64,000 nucleotides of DNA from Mucilaginibacter dorajii (GCF_024808255.1 NZ_JANTYS010000021.1:54845-118844), one strand, 5' to 3'. Shown: positions 45,614 to 55,606, counted from the first letter of the stretch. Made by a program: numbers and translations. Notes: generated by a model not told the origin, from the letters alone.

Positions 45614-47844
45614 TTACAGTATTTCGCCAAAATAGCTGGAGCTTCTTTTGAACCGCTGTTAACAGCGGTTTTCATATCGGTACAGGCTCCGGTTTTGTCA
45701 TTAAGCGCAAATTTTGCAAGACCACGTTGCAAATAAGCTCTTGAGTTTTTAGGACTTAGTTTTATGGCCTGGTTACAATCGGCTACGGCACCTGCGGCAT
45801 CTTTTAAATTCACTTTAGCGGCGGCGCGGTCAATATAAGTGTCGGCACTTGTCGGGTCGGCTTTAAGCGCGGCTGCAAAATCGTCATTAACACCTTGTGC
45901 ATCATTGAGGTAGCTTTTGGCTATTCCGCTATGTGCTAAGGCCCTTGCAAATGTCGGGTTTAAGTAAACAGCGTTATGATAATCATCAGTAGCCCCTGCA
46001 TAATCTTTTAGTGCCAGTTTAACATCCCCCCTGAATAAAAACGTTTCATCGTTTGAAAATATAGAAACAGCTTTATCCAAATCTTTCATGGCTGCTTTGT
46101 AGTTACCAAGCTTATATTGCAAATAACCACGATATTGAAACGAAAGTGCCGAAGCATCAGATGTCGAATCAATTTTTATGGATGCGTTATAATCCTCAAG
46201 AGCACCCGCATAGTCGCCTATACTTGCTTCGGCAATGCCCTGTTTTAAAAGTATTGATGTGTTTTTCGGGTTTTTTACAAGTCCGGCGTCGTAATCAAGC
46301 ATAGCGCCTTTGATATCGCCTGCGGCGGCTTTGGCTTCGCCGCGGTAGAGATAAAAGTTTGAATTAGCCGGATTTAGGGCAATGGCCGCGGTAAATAATT
46401 TTACACCATTGGGTGTATATTTATAAAAGTTATCAATTTTACCAAGGCGTGTATAGGCATCCTCGCGCTTCGGCGATATGGATATCAGCTTTTCAAAATC
46501 CTTTACCGCGCCGGCTTTATCATTCATCTTATCCTTTTCAATACCGCGGTTTAAGTAGGCATAAGTATAGTTTGGGTTTATTTGTATGGCTTTGGTGTAA
46601 TCAGTAATGGCGGCAGTCATATCACCCAGGTCGCGATGCGTATCACCTCGTACCAGGTAAGCTTCGTCGCTTTTGTTATTGATGGATATAGCCAGGGCCA
46701 GATCGGCCATTACACCGCTGGTATCTTTCATAGCCAGTTTGGCTTTGCTACGACTGATGTAGGCGTTTAAACTATGCGGATCGAGTGATATTGCGGTATC
46801 TGCATCTAATTTAGCACCCGGAGCATCTTTGGTTGATAGTTTTGCGTAAGCGCGGCTTTGATAAGCTTCTGAAGTACGGTTGCCAAGGGCAATTCCTTTA
46901 TTGAAATCGGTCATGGCGTTCCCATAGTCCTTCATATTGCTTTCAACAATACCTCTGTAAATATATAATTCGCCAAGCTGCGGACGCTGATTGATGGCGC
47001 TGTTAAAATAGTCAAGGGCGCCTTTATTGTCGCCCGTGTTGCTTTCGGCATTGGCCAGGTAAAGGAAAAGGTTTTTAAGCTGTGGGTTTATCGCTGCTGC
47101 TTTTTTATAATCTTCAATGGCCCCTTTATAATCCTGCTGATCACTTTTGTTGTTGCCCCTGTAAAAATAAGCTTCAGCATTTTGAGGATTTATAGTGAGG
47201 GCAGCTGTGTAATCAACTATAGCACCCTGGTGATCGCCCATGCTGGCTTTTGAACCGGCGCGATACTGGTAAAGTGCGTCTTTTTTGGGGTTTAGCTTAA
47301 TTGCTATGTTGTAATCATCAACCGCAGCGGCATAATTCCCTCTGTTGTTTTTGGCTAAACCTCTGTATTCATAAATTTCGGCGTTGTTGGGTGCATACTG
47401 CAAGGCTATGGTAAAATCGGCAATGGCACCTGCATTATCATTAAGGTTTGATTTTGCATTACCGCGATAGAGGAACATTTCGCCGGTTTTAGGCCCTATG
47501 GCGATAGCTCTGTTAAAATCATCAATGGCAGCCTGGTAATTTTGCAAATTGCTTTCGGCATTGGCCTTATAGTAATATGCAGTTGCGAAATCGGGTTTTA
47601 GTGCTATGGTTTTGCTGTAATCTTCAATTGCCGACTTATAGTCTTTGAGGTTGCCGCTGGCATTTGCACGGTAAAAGTATGCATCCCCATTTTTATCGTT
47701 AAGTTCTATTGCTTTATTGAAGTTTTGAATAGCTCCTTTATAATCCTTTTCAGTGGCCCTTGCATTTCCATTTTGGATATAGGTGCCGGCCGTTTGAGCA
47801 AATGCAGATATTGGTAAAAGGAACAGGAGTAAGATTTTTTTCAT
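45610..47844 (-). CDS. Secreted tetratricopeptide-repeat protein (about 20 TPRs)
   Basis: A 744-residue protein with a signal peptide (LLFLLPISAFAQ) and TPR units of 34 residues from the start of the mature part to the end. Each reads like DYKGAIEDYxKAIxLxPxxAxAYxxRGxAK. No other domain and no membrane segment are visible, so the whole protein is a periplasmic or surface superhelix for protein binding. The family is broad; partner unknown. The long repeat array can cause recombination at this locus. Confidence 0.92.
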   Translation of the reverse strand: MKKILLLFLLPISAFAQTAGTYIQNGNARATEKDYKGAIQNFNKAIELNDKNGDAYFYRANASGNLKDYKSAIEDYSKTIALKPDFATAYYYKANAESNLQNYQAAIDDFNRAIAIGPKTGEMFLYRGNAKSNLNDNAGAIADFTIALQYAPNNAEIYEYRGLAKNNRGNYAAAVDDYNIAIKLNPKKDALYQYRAGSKASMGDHQGAIVDYTAALTINPQNAEAYFYRGNNKSDQQDYKGAIEDYKKAAAINPQLKNLFLYLANAESNTGDNKGALDYFNSAINQRPQLGELYIYRGIVESNMKDYGNAMTDFNKGIALGNRTSEAYQSRAYAKLSTKDAPGAKLDADTAISLDPHSLNAYISRSKAKLAMKDTSGVMADLALAISINNKSDEAYLVRGDTHRDLGDMTAAITDYTKAIQINPNYTYAYLNRGIEKDKMNDKAGAVKDFEKLISISPKREDAYTRLGKIDNFYKYTPNGVKLFTAAIALNPANSNFYLYRGEAKAAAGDIKGAMLDYDAGLVKNPKNTSILLKQGIAEASIGDYAGALEDYNASIKIDSTSDASALSFQYRGYLQYKLGNYKAAMKDLDKAVSIFSNDETFLFRGDVKLALKDYAGATDDYHNAVYLNPTFARALAHSGIAKSYLNDAQGVNDDFAAALKADPTSADTYIDRAAAKVNLKDAAGAVADCNQAIKLSPKNSRAYLQRGLAKFALNDKTGACTDMKTAVNSGSKEAPAILAKYCN

Positions 47845-48054
47845 TTAGCAAATAGCGGTTAATTAAATATCAATAAAAACCAATAATGACCATAGCAAAG
47901 GCCATACCATAAGTTAGTGTATTGAATTTAAGTTAAAATGCCCGTTGAAATAAATCTTGCAGGAAATTTGGGGCATAAAAACCCCAAACGCACACATTAT
48001 TATATGGGCCTATTGATCATCAGTTTTTGATACGGATAACCAATACTGCGCTTT
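47845..48054. other. Intergenic, no feature seen
   Basis: About 210 bp before the TPR gene start and after the next gene; AT-rich, no clear promoter. Confidence 0.4.
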
Positions 48055-48285
48055 TTACGAGTACAATGCCTCATTTGTTCGATCGCCTGTATGTGAATTG
48101 CGCTTTTTCATAATGGCGATAGCTGCTGTGCAAATAAGGATGCAAAAGATAAGACCAATTTCGATGCCAACGTGGATTAATGGTACACTACCAGGGGCTC
48201 TGGCTAACAGAACACCTGCGTCTGGCAATAACAACCCAAAGAGAGGGAAGTAAAAAAACATTCTTAATATTATTAATTTCTCCAT
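48055..48285 (-). CDS. Small membrane protein (FPLFGLLLPD type)
   Basis: The ATG at 48285 gives 76 residues with two membrane segments (ILRMFFYFPLFGLLLPDAGVLL and IGLIFCILICTAAIAIM). The first segment matches the protein at 49745 (IFAAFPLFGLLLPDLSLLL), so the two are paralogues of an unrecognised family. Confidence 0.65.
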   Translation of the reverse strand: MEKLIILRMFFYFPLFGLLLPDAGVLLARAPGSVPLIHVGIEIGLIFCILICTAAIAIMKKRNSHTGDRTNEALYS

Positions 48286-48506
48286 AATTATTAACATTTA
48301 GTATGATAATGCTAAGATAGTAATTATTTTCTTATAATTTAAATAAAAGTTAAACTCCGATTGTAATACAAACTATATAATAGATTGTTTGCTTAACGGT
48401 TACTTTTTTTTAAGTTTTGAAGAAATGCTAATAGCCTGGGCAAGTTTCTGACAGGAATTGCCATTATGGTAAAAAAATAAAGAGAAAGCTGGTTAGTGAG
48501 GCGTAT

Positions 48507-48839
48507 TTATTTATTCCTGGGAGTAAAAATAATGATGCAGGCACCTATGATTGCTATGAGCGCACCTATCACATCGTATTTGTCGGGTTTAAAGCCATCA
48601 ATTCGCCAGGCCCATATTAAAGCCATTAATATAAAAATGCCGCCATAGGCAGCGTAAACACGCCCAAAACCTGCCGATTGCCACGTTGCCACAACACCGT
48701 AAAAGGCCAGGATCACCGCGCCAAGTATGCCAAACCACAAAGGTTTATCGTTTTTAAGCCATAACCAAATAAGATAGCCACCACCAATTTCGCATAAACC
48801 GGCAAGTATAAAAACAGCGAACGAGCGAAGAATATTCAT
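48507..48839 (-). CDS. YnfA/UPF0060 family membrane protein
   Basis: The ATG at 48839 gives 110 residues with four membrane helices. The family marks are LAGLCEIGGGYLIWLWL, FGRVYAAYGGIFI, LMALIWAWRIDGFKPDKYD and the closing IGALIAIIGACIIIF. UPF0060 proteins resemble small multidrug-type transporters; function is not established. Size and helix number match the usual family length. Confidence 0.93.
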   Translation of the reverse strand: MNILRSFAVFILAGLCEIGGGYLIWLWLKNDKPLWFGILGAVILAFYGVVATWQSAGFGRVYAAYGGIFILMALIWAWRIDGFKPDKYDVIGALIAIIGACIIIFTPRNK

Positions 48840-48896
48840 GTCTCCAAAATAAGGCTTTTTTTGATGAAACATGACAGCGATTTCCCTGCTCTTGAG

Positions 48897-49144
48897 CTAC
48901 TGTGTACACATCTTTCGAAAAAAGAAAAATGTCATTTCGATAGAGTGAGGGAGTGGGACGAGGAGGGCGCGAAAGAGAAATCTTCTACGAGCGACAAGCA
49001 AACGTAGCCTGTTGTATAAGATTTTTCGCTGCGCTCAAGAGATAGTTTCTCACCCTTGCCTTGCAAAATCCTTCCCTCCGAGGGTTCGAAATGACAACGT
49101 TTTTGTTTAGTGATACGATTCCAAAAGATGTGTGCACACAGTAG
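48897..49144. mobile_element. MITE-like palindromic element, about 248 bp
   Basis: Outer terminal inverted repeats of about 18 bp (CTACTGTGTACACATCTTT at 48897 and its near complement ending at 49144), and inner ones with TGTCATTTCGA (48930) and TCGAAATGAC (49086-49095). Frames inside are non-coding. No transposase. Confidence 0.65.
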
Positions 49145-49393
49145 GCTCCTGACTGGGAGTTTTTTTGGAACCGCGCAAGTAATTTTATTATTGTCCATGT
49201 ATCATTAGATGCAGAACTGTGCCAAATTATTGACAACGATCCCGGTGTACGCCAAAGTAGTGTTGCGTTGGTAAAGGCCATGCCTTTCTAATCTTCAATC
49301 CGTTAAAACACGGTATTTACTATGGGTTAAAACACGGGGTGTTTTTGGCTTGCATATAATACCGCTACATAATAGTTTTGTACAACAATTACA
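49145..49393. other. Intergenic, no feature seen
   Basis: AT-rich; no gene or repeat recognised apart from the element just upstream. Confidence 0.4.
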
Positions 49394-49609
49394 ATGGAAG
49401 CATTTGAGTTAAAAGTTGACGACAAAAATTATAAAGTAGTAAAAACAACAGGAGGTAACAGTACCTATAATGTTTTTAATCATTCGTCATTTCACACCAT
49501 TGTGAAAATTAATTCTGGCTACTGGGAGGTAATTGAGCACCGCTTTGGTAACCACCAGATTCCGGTACAACAAATTGGGCTGAGCATTGATGAATATTTA
49601 GGTTTATAG
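49394..49609 (+). CDS. Hypothetical small protein
   Basis: A 71-residue protein (FELKVDDKNYKVVKTTGGNS, YWEVIEHRFGNHQIPVQQIG), hydrophilic and strand-rich. No membrane segment, no family recognised. Clean ATG with an A-rich leader. It is an isolated gene. Confidence 0.55.
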   Translation: MEAFELKVDDKNYKVVKTTGGNSTYNVFNHSSFHTIVKINSGYWEVIEHRFGNHQIPVQQIGLSIDEYLGL

Positions 49610-49744
49610 CTATTTTTTATTAATTAAAATCTGCCCCGCATTTATTCATATTTTAACTTTATTGAAATATTTTTTTACTTTTTAGATAAACTTCTTGGAT
49701 TGTATTCCTAAAAGTTTTAAATTGGACTAATCAAATAATTAAGA

Positions 49745-49969
49745 ATGGAAGAATTACTGATTTTTAGAATTTTTGCCGCTTTCCCATTATTTGGACTATT
49801 GCTGCCAGACCTTTCGTTGTTGCTGGTATCTCCACACAGGCAGATTCCAGATGACCATATTTACATCGAGTTTTTTTTATTACTTAGCGAATTTATTTGT
49901 ACTGTAGGTCTCTGGTATGCTCAAAAGCAGCAAAAAAACAGTAGCGGTAATGTGAAACTTAGTTTATAG
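49745..49969 (+). CDS. Small membrane protein (FPLFGLLLPD type)
   Basis: A 74-residue protein with two membrane segments. The first (IFRIFAAFPLFGLLLPDLSL) is closely similar to that of the gene at 48055, the paralogue about 1.5 kb away on the other strand. Function unknown; both lie beside each other's strand, pointing to local duplication with inversion or separate copies. Confidence 0.62.
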   Translation: MEELLIFRIFAAFPLFGLLLPDLSLLLVSPHRQIPDDHIYIEFFLLLSEFICTVGLWYAQKQQKNSSGNVKLSL

Positions 49970-50526
49970 AATAGTATGGCCCCTTGAACATGGCCTGCAA
50001 GTAAATATATATTTGTCCTCCCCCAACTTATATACCTATATTTAATACCCCTATGCCTGGTTGTTTTTTACGCCGGGCATTTTTATTTGCAGGCGGGTTG
50101 CGTAAAATCCGCAAAAAAAAACAGTAAATTCCGAATGCCTATCGGGTAATATCACTGTAACCAAAACTGCTTTTCAGCTGTACATTTGACCAATAGGTTA
50201 TGTAATCAGGGACAATAACTTAGCGGCAGCCGTTTACAGCAATGTAACGGCTGTTTTTTGTTTTTTTGATTTTACCGATTTTAATTGATTTCACTGATGG
50301 GGAATGATTTCACCGATTTATGGTGATGTTGTTGGTAGGGATAATTTTTCTGAGTTGAATTTGGACTATTTAGTAACATACACAAGCGTTTCATTTCCTG
50401 TCCTTGTTCCTTAATCCTTCTATCCTTAATCTGTCTTTCCCCTACATTACCACTCAAGGGCTGTGATGATATTCACTTTTATTAAAAATGAATTAGTTTT
50501 ATCATACAATCATCAACCCACTAATT
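49970..50526. other. Long gap with two terminator-like hairpins
   Basis: ATGCCTGG (50053) pairs with CCGGGCAT (50073-50080) before a T-rich stretch. CAGCCGTT (50227) pairs with AACGGCTG (about 50246-50253), followed by TTTTTTGTTTTTTT. A stretch at 50270-50330 repeats the word GATTT(T/C)A. No gene is seen. Confidence 0.6.
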
Positions 50527-51369
50527 ATGAATACCCGAATTTTCAGAGTCGCCGCCACGATAATAACGCTTTTTATTATTTGTTTTTGCTTTTATACAGC
50601 CAGGGCACAGGCTGGTAAACCGTTTAAAGTAATAGCCTTTTACACGGGCCGTAATGATAAGGCGCATATTAGCTTTATGCATGAGGCCAATAAACGCTTC
50701 CCGGAGATGGGCAAAAAGTACAATTTTACTTACGACTCTACCAGCAACTGGAGTAATATGAACCCCGCTTTTTTAGCCAGGTACCAGGTGGTACTCTTTT
50801 TAGATACCCGGCCAGATGATCCTGCCCAACGTGCAGCTTTCGAACAATATATGAAAAACGGAGGTGGATGGATGGGTTTCCATTTTTCGGCCTTTGCACT
50901 TACCCCGTCGGACTTTCCTCAAAACTGGGATTGGTACCATAACGAGTTTTTGGGTTCCGGCCAGTATGTGAGTAATACCTGGCACCCCACTTCGGCTATT
51001 TTACATGTGGAGGATGCCAAACACCAGGTAACCAAAGGCTTGCCCACAACCTTTAAAACACAACCTAACGAATGGTACCGCTGGGAGCATGATCTGCGCA
51101 AAAATCCGGATATCGATATTTTGTTAGCTGTTGATTCAACCAGTTTTCCGTTGGGCAACGGGCCAAAGCTTTACGAGATCTGGCATAGCGGCTATTACCC
51201 GGTAGTTTGGACAAACAAAAAGTACCGCATGGTTTACTTTAATATGGGGCACAATGATATGGATTATGATGGCGGTACCAATCGTACATTGTCATCTACC
51301 TTTGGTAGTGACACTCAAAACCAATTGTTTATTAACGCGCTGCTTTGGTTGGGGAGGGGAAAGAAGTAA
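50527..51369 (+). CDS. ThuA-domain protein, secreted
   Basis: A 280-residue protein with a signal peptide (ICFCFYTARAQAG). The ThuA fold is recognisable (FKVIAFYTGRNDKAHISF, GGGWMGFHFSAF, NMGHNDMDY). ThuA-like domains occur in sugar catabolism loci, with a role in trehalose or other glycosides in some cases, but no reaction is assigned with confidence. It has an unusual position next to an alpha/beta hydrolase rather than a glycan operon. Confidence 0.85.
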   Translation: MNTRIFRVAATIITLFIICFCFYTARAQAGKPFKVIAFYTGRNDKAHISFMHEANKRFPEMGKKYNFTYDSTSNWSNMNPAFLARYQVVLFLDTRPDDPAQRAAFEQYMKNGGGWMGFHFSAFALTPSDFPQNWDWYHNEFLGSGQYVSNTWHPTSAILHVEDAKHQVTKGLPTTFKTQPNEWYRWEHDLRKNPDIDILLAVDSTSFPLGNGPKLYEIWHSGYYPVVWTNKKYRMVYFNMGHNDMDYDGGTNRTLSSTFGSDTQNQLFINALLWLGRGKK

Positions 51370-51385
51370 AGTCGACGGTTTCTTT

Positions 51386-51420
51386 AACTTACGAAGTTTT
51401 CAAAACTTCGTAAGTTTTTA
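51386..51420 (+). terminator. Terminator after the ThuA gene
   Basis: A near-perfect 15-bp palindrome (AACTTACGAAGTTTT with its complement, one-base centre) followed by T. Confidence 0.85.
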
Positions 51421-51485
51421 GGTAGTAAATGATTTTATCGCAAAGGTCATTTACTACCTTAGCGACCGTAACTACCGTCGGCTTC

Positions 51486-52343
51486 ATGAAAAAATTAAAA
51501 TTGCTGCACCGTCACCTCATCGCTTTAGAAAATAAAGATAGTTTAGACCTGGCAGATACCCTGTGGGATTTGATCTGCTATTCGCCCAAAATGTCGCCAA
51601 GGTTGCAGCAACAGCAGTTATTGGATGAGGCAACGAAGTTTACCATCGAGGTAGATGATCCACATTTTGCTAAATCTGCCTTAACATTCAACGGTTTTAT
51701 TTGGGGCGATGGCAGCAGGAAAGTACTCATTACCCATGGCTGGGGTTCAAAGGCCATTGATTTTGATGAGGTGATAACCGCGCTGAAAACAATTGAAGAT
51801 ATTCAGATCATCGCCTTTGACGCGCCGGGGAACGGCAGTTCGGACGGGGAATTATCTAATCTTTTGCTGTTTGCTAAGGCAGCACAGGCAATTATTACAA
51901 AGTACGGCGCGCCGGATGTATTGATAGGGCACTCGTTAGGGGCTATGGCCAATGTTATCGCCATTAATGAAACCGGTATCAAGCCCGCTTTACAAATTAG
52001 CATAGCGCCGCTTGTAAAGCTTAAAGAAAACTTTATAGCTACTATGGATATGGTTGCCATTCCTAAACCGGCACAGGATAAATTCTTTGAAACGTTTGAA
52101 GAGCTATTTGAAATGCAGGCATCCGGTTTTAATTTGATCGATTTGTATAAAAATGGTGCTACCAATAAACATTGGCTGGCTTTTGATAGGGAGGATAAGA
52201 TTGCGCCTTACCCGTTTCTTGAGGAGTTTTTGGCGTTGCATCCGGATATAATCATTAAGGAATACACAGGCCTTGGGCACGAACGCATTATTAAGGATGC
52301 AGGCGTTGTGGCGGATATTGTGAAGTTGGTAAGTGCGATTTAA
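51486..52343 (+). CDS. Alpha/beta hydrolase
   Basis: The ATG at 51486 gives 285 residues; an upstream ATG at 51429 adds 19 that read poorly. The hydrolase fold shows in KVLITHGWGSKAIDF, IIAFDAPGNGSSDG, the nucleophile elbow GHSLGAMAN and GLGHERIIKDAG for the catalytic His. A cytoplasmic enzyme (no signal peptide). Substrate unknown. Confidence 0.83.
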   Translation: MKKLKLLHRHLIALENKDSLDLADTLWDLICYSPKMSPRLQQQQLLDEATKFTIEVDDPHFAKSALTFNGFIWGDGSRKVLITHGWGSKAIDFDEVITALKTIEDIQIIAFDAPGNGSSDGELSNLLLFAKAAQAIITKYGAPDVLIGHSLGAMANVIAINETGIKPALQISIAPLVKLKENFIATMDMVAIPKPAQDKFFETFEELFEMQASGFNLIDLYKNGATNKHWLAFDREDKIAPYPFLEEFLALHPDIIIKEYTGLGHERIIKDAGVVADIVKLVSAI

Positions 52344-52355
52344 TCCTAATCTGCC

Positions 52356-52905
52356 CTGTAGTATTATGTCATTGCGAGCGTAGCGCGGCAATCTCGTAGC
52401 TCTACAGAGCGAATTAGTTTGGTTACGAGATTGCTTCGTGCTTACCCGTGACAAGTTCACCATGTCATTGCGAGTTTTAAAATCCGGCGGACAGTGAAGG
52501 TGGGAATGACGTAGATCGCATGGCGGCGAAGACTCACCCGCCAGCGCTACGCGCGGCACCCTCTCTTCGGCTTCGCCGGAAAGAGGGATTTGAAGATTTT
52601 TGTATTTATATCGCTTGTAATCAATTGATTAACAATCAAACCCCCTCTTTCCACCGCAGGTGAAGAGAGGGGGGCGGGCGTAGCCTCGCCGGGTGAGTCT
52701 TTGCCGGCGTTCAAAGCCAATGTTTGTGTAAAGTACAATACGTCATGGGTAGACACGAAGCAATCTCGTACTCTACAGGGCGGATCTGCATAGTTCGCGA
52801 TTGCTTCGTGCCTCGCAATGACATAGTTTTTTATTGTCATTTCCACCTTCAGAGTCCCCGGATTTTATAATTGGCAATGACAAATTATATATCCCTAAAC
52901 TTAAA
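52356..52905. repeat. Compound palindromic repeat cluster
   Basis: It holds several short interspersed elements of the kind GTCATTGCGAG...CAATGAC: near 52360-52450 (CAATCTCGTAG with CGAGATTGCTTCG), 52460-52510, and 52740-52830 (CGAAGCAATCTCGT, CGATTGCTTCGTGCC). Another element at 52531-52699 has perfect 10-bp ends (GACTCACCCG and CGGGTGAGTC). Frames inside are repeat shadows; no gene. Confidence 0.75.
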
Positions 52906-52926
52906 AAGTTTATAGACGTTAGTCCC

Positions 52927-54318
52927 TTATAGCTCCTGCTTCTCTTTCACGCCCGAATAATATTTCAGCTCGATCAAATCATGCGGCAGCGTTTTGCTGT
53001 TCCAGGCCTGGTGAATGGCCAGGGCTGTGCCTACTGCTGTGGCCTGTGCCATAGAAGCCGCAAATACCTCTAATTGCGGAAACGCCAGCGCAAGTAAATG
53101 CATAAAAACACTGTTTTTGCTAAAGCCGCCGTCCACAAAAATGCGCTGCACTTTACAGCCCTCCAATACGTAATTGGTTGATATGGTTTGCTGGTTAACA
53201 ATATCTATCATCAACTGGTGGTAAGCTTCTGTATCATTGCTGAAATCATTCAGATCCCGTTGTTCAAAAGCCGATTTCTGCAGTTCGCCATCCTGCTTTT
53301 GGCTATGCAGCGCGGTTTGTGTGCTTAGTTTAGCTGCTAACACTGGATCGTAATTAATGGTGCGATACCTGATCACATCCTGGTTAAAATGAGCTGCTAT
53401 GCGTTTTACCTGCTGCTCGTACTCGTAACCGGTAAATAAACGCGATGCTTTGACAGGGCTGCCTTTATATTGCAGGTAATTAAGGCAATCATTCTTCAGC
53501 TCATCGGCTGTAAGCGGTGTTTGATTAAATGGGTTTAAGCTGATAGACCATGTACCGGTTGAGATCAACACAAAAGGCATATGAAAGCTTACCAAATAGG
53601 GGATAAGCGCGGCAGAGCTATCATGAAGCCCCGCACCAACGCAAAAAGTAGTGCCGGGGAAAACCGATGACAGCACGCTATCGGATGCCTTTAACGGCGC
53701 CATTTTGGGTAGGATAGCCTCAGCAGCTAACCATTGGTGATAATCATTTTTGCCAAAATCCCAAAGGGCGGTATGGCAGCCTATGCTGGTTAAATCGCTC
53801 ACCATTTGCCCGCTTAACAGGTAGCTCATGTATTGCGGCAGGTGCAAGGCGTATTTGAGCTTTTTAAAAATCTCGGGCTGCTGGTATTTAAGTCGGTACA
53901 CCTGTAAACCCGAATTCAAATTACCCAAAACCGGCGAAGCGGTTTCACGTGCAAATTTGGCTTCATCGCCATAAGTATCGTAAAACTGCCTGCCCAATTC
54001 TGTTGGATATGGTTTAAGATAATTGTAAAGCGGGGTTAACGGCGTACCATCTTCATCAACATAAACAAAGCTTGCGCCGTAGGTTGAAAAGTTAACCGCC
54101 TTTAAATCAAATTCTTTATGCTTGAAAATCTCGCGCAGCGAATCAAATACGGATAGGCGCAGGCTGTCGAGGTTTTCACAAGGATCGCCATCTTCATCGT
54201 GGGTTTCCATAAAGCGTGCTGTCCGTTCAAAAACTATCTTGTAGTTCTCATCGAACAGAAACAGCTTCTTGTTGGTTTTACCCACATCAAAAACAGCTAT
54301 AACAGGTATTTGCGCCAT
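52927..54318 (-). CDS. rhaB: FGGY-family sugar kinase, probably L-rhamnulokinase
   Basis: A 463-residue kinase of the FGGY family: N-terminal VIAVFDVGKTNKKLFLFDE phosphate loop, sugar-binding VNFSTYGASFVYVDEDG, and C-terminal VDGGFSKNSVFMHLLA ATP-binding region. It phosphorylates L-rhamnulose at C1 in the suggested pathway. The assignment rests on the isomerase gene just upstream, with only one base between its stop and this start, and on the aldolase fusion. The nucleotide-binding motif DSSAALIP is intact. L-fuculokinase would be the alternative. Confidence 0.85.
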   Translation of the reverse strand: MAQIPVIAVFDVGKTNKKLFLFDENYKIVFERTARFMETHDEDGDPCENLDSLRLSVFDSLREIFKHKEFDLKAVNFSTYGASFVYVDEDGTPLTPLYNYLKPYPTELGRQFYDTYGDEAKFARETASPVLGNLNSGLQVYRLKYQQPEIFKKLKYALHLPQYMSYLLSGQMVSDLTSIGCHTALWDFGKNDYHQWLAAEAILPKMAPLKASDSVLSSVFPGTTFCVGAGLHDSSAALIPYLVSFHMPFVLISTGTWSISLNPFNQTPLTADELKNDCLNYLQYKGSPVKASRLFTGYEYEQQVKRIAAHFNQDVIRYRTINYDPVLAAKLSTQTALHSQKQDGELQKSAFEQRDLNDFSNDTEAYHQLMIDIVNQQTISTNYVLEGCKVQRIFVDGGFSKNSVFMHLLALAFPQLEVFAASMAQATAVGTALAIHQAWNSKTLPHDLIELKYYSGVKEKQEL

Positions 54319-54319
54319 A

Positions 54320-55594
54320 TTATAATCCGGTTGATACTGCCTTTGCCCCGCGTTCTTTTATCAATTGGTTACGTACAGCTTGGGCACGATATAAGGCCAG
54401 CGGGTTTAACGCGCCGCCTGCTCTCAGCCTTGCTTCGGCCAATAATGGGCGTACATCTGTACGGTAAGCGTGCTGTAAAATTTCCTGGGCAAATACTACG
54501 TCATTGTACTGCTGGGCTTGCTTTAAAGCGGTTACATCAACCAATAAGGCCTGGGTGTATGCTATTTTGATAGCCTCTACAGATTGAATAAGGTCTTCAA
54601 TTGGATCTTTGATGTTGTGGGATGCATCAATCATCCAGCCGATGCCTGTTGCGTGGTTCATGCCGCGGGCATCCATACCCTCAACCAGTTCATTAAATAT
54701 CAGGAATAACTGATATGGGTTGATACTGCCAACGGTTAAATCATCATCGCCATATTTAGAATCATTGAAGTGGAAACCGGCCAGTTTGCCTTCCATCAGC
54801 AATAAAGAAACTATCTGTTCAATATTAGCCCCCTGTAAATGGTGTCCCAGATCGACCAATGTTTGTGCCTTGTCACCTAATTTAGATGATAACAGGTATG
54901 ATTGTCCCCAATCGCCAATAGTGGTTGAGTAAAAGTTTGGTTCATATGGCTTGTACTCTACCCAAACTTTCCAATCGGCAGGCAGGGCTTCGTAAATTTC
55001 CTGCAGGCTTTCCAACGTACGCTCAAATGCGCCGCGCATATTTAGCTGACCCGGAAAGTTCGATCCATCAGATAACCAAACTGATAATGCTTTTGAATCC
55101 AACGCTACTCCATATTTTATTACTTCGATATTGTGAGCAATGGCTTGCTTGCGTACGGCTTTATCAACATGGTGTAGTGAGCCAAACTTGTAGCTCAACT
55201 CTTGCGAGGCTTGGTCCTGGAAGGTGTTGGAGTTAACCGCGTCAAAATGCAGGCCCAGCGCAGCTGCATGTGCTTTGATCACATCCGCATTTTTAGGGAT
55301 ATCCCAGGGGATGTGTAGCGAGATAGAATTGCTGCTGCGGTTTAAAGCCTGGATCAACCCCACATCGTCAATCTTCTCTTCCAGGCTGCGTGGCTCGCCA
55401 CCACCAGAAAAACGACCAAAACGTGTACCACCCGTGCCCAAAGCCCAGCTTGGTATAGCTATATTAAAATCACCTAATTTTTTCAGGATGGTATCCAACC
55501 CGTTTATATCCCCGGCAACAAAATCATACTTACGCTGGTGCGCAGCTTGTTGCTGATGGTTAGCTTCTTCGATTATGCTCTTCTCTAATTGCAT
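54320..55594 (-). CDS. rhaI: L-rhamnose isomerase (RhaI type)
   Basis: A 424-residue TIM-barrel isomerase. Family marks are LDTILKKLGDFNIAIPSW, WKVWVEYKPYEPNFYS, LVDLGHHLQGANIEQ and GFHFNDSKYGDDDLTVGS, the metal and substrate site of the RhaI/Pseudomonas stutzeri type, distinct from E. coli RhaA. It turns L-rhamnose into L-rhamnulose, the substrate of the kinase. The operon order is transporter, aldolase-dehydrogenase, isomerase, kinase. Confidence 0.9.
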   Translation of the reverse strand: MQLEKSIIEEANHQQQAAHQRKYDFVAGDINGLDTILKKLGDFNIAIPSWALGTGGTRFGRFSGGGEPRSLEEKIDDVGLIQALNRSSNSISLHIPWDIPKNADVIKAHAAALGLHFDAVNSNTFQDQASQELSYKFGSLHHVDKAVRKQAIAHNIEVIKYGVALDSKALSVWLSDGSNFPGQLNMRGAFERTLESLQEIYEALPADWKVWVEYKPYEPNFYSTTIGDWGQSYLLSSKLGDKAQTLVDLGHHLQGANIEQIVSLLLMEGKLAGFHFNDSKYGDDDLTVGSINPYQLFLIFNELVEGMDARGMNHATGIGWMIDASHNIKDPIEDLIQSVEAIKIAYTQALLVDVTALKQAQQYNDVVFAQEILQHAYRTDVRPLLAEARLRAGGALNPLALYRAQAVRNQLIKERGAKAVSTGL

Positions 55595-55606
55595 GTTTTA
55601 AAATTT

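Noticed and set aside
48932..49281. Two overlapping minus-strand frames
   Set aside because: They lie in and beside the MITE-like palindromic element, have no leader and no coherent composition.
52104..52846. Minus-strand frames in the region after the alpha/beta hydrolase
   Set aside because: They are shadows of the hydrolase and of the repeat cluster; peptide content follows the repeated DNA words.
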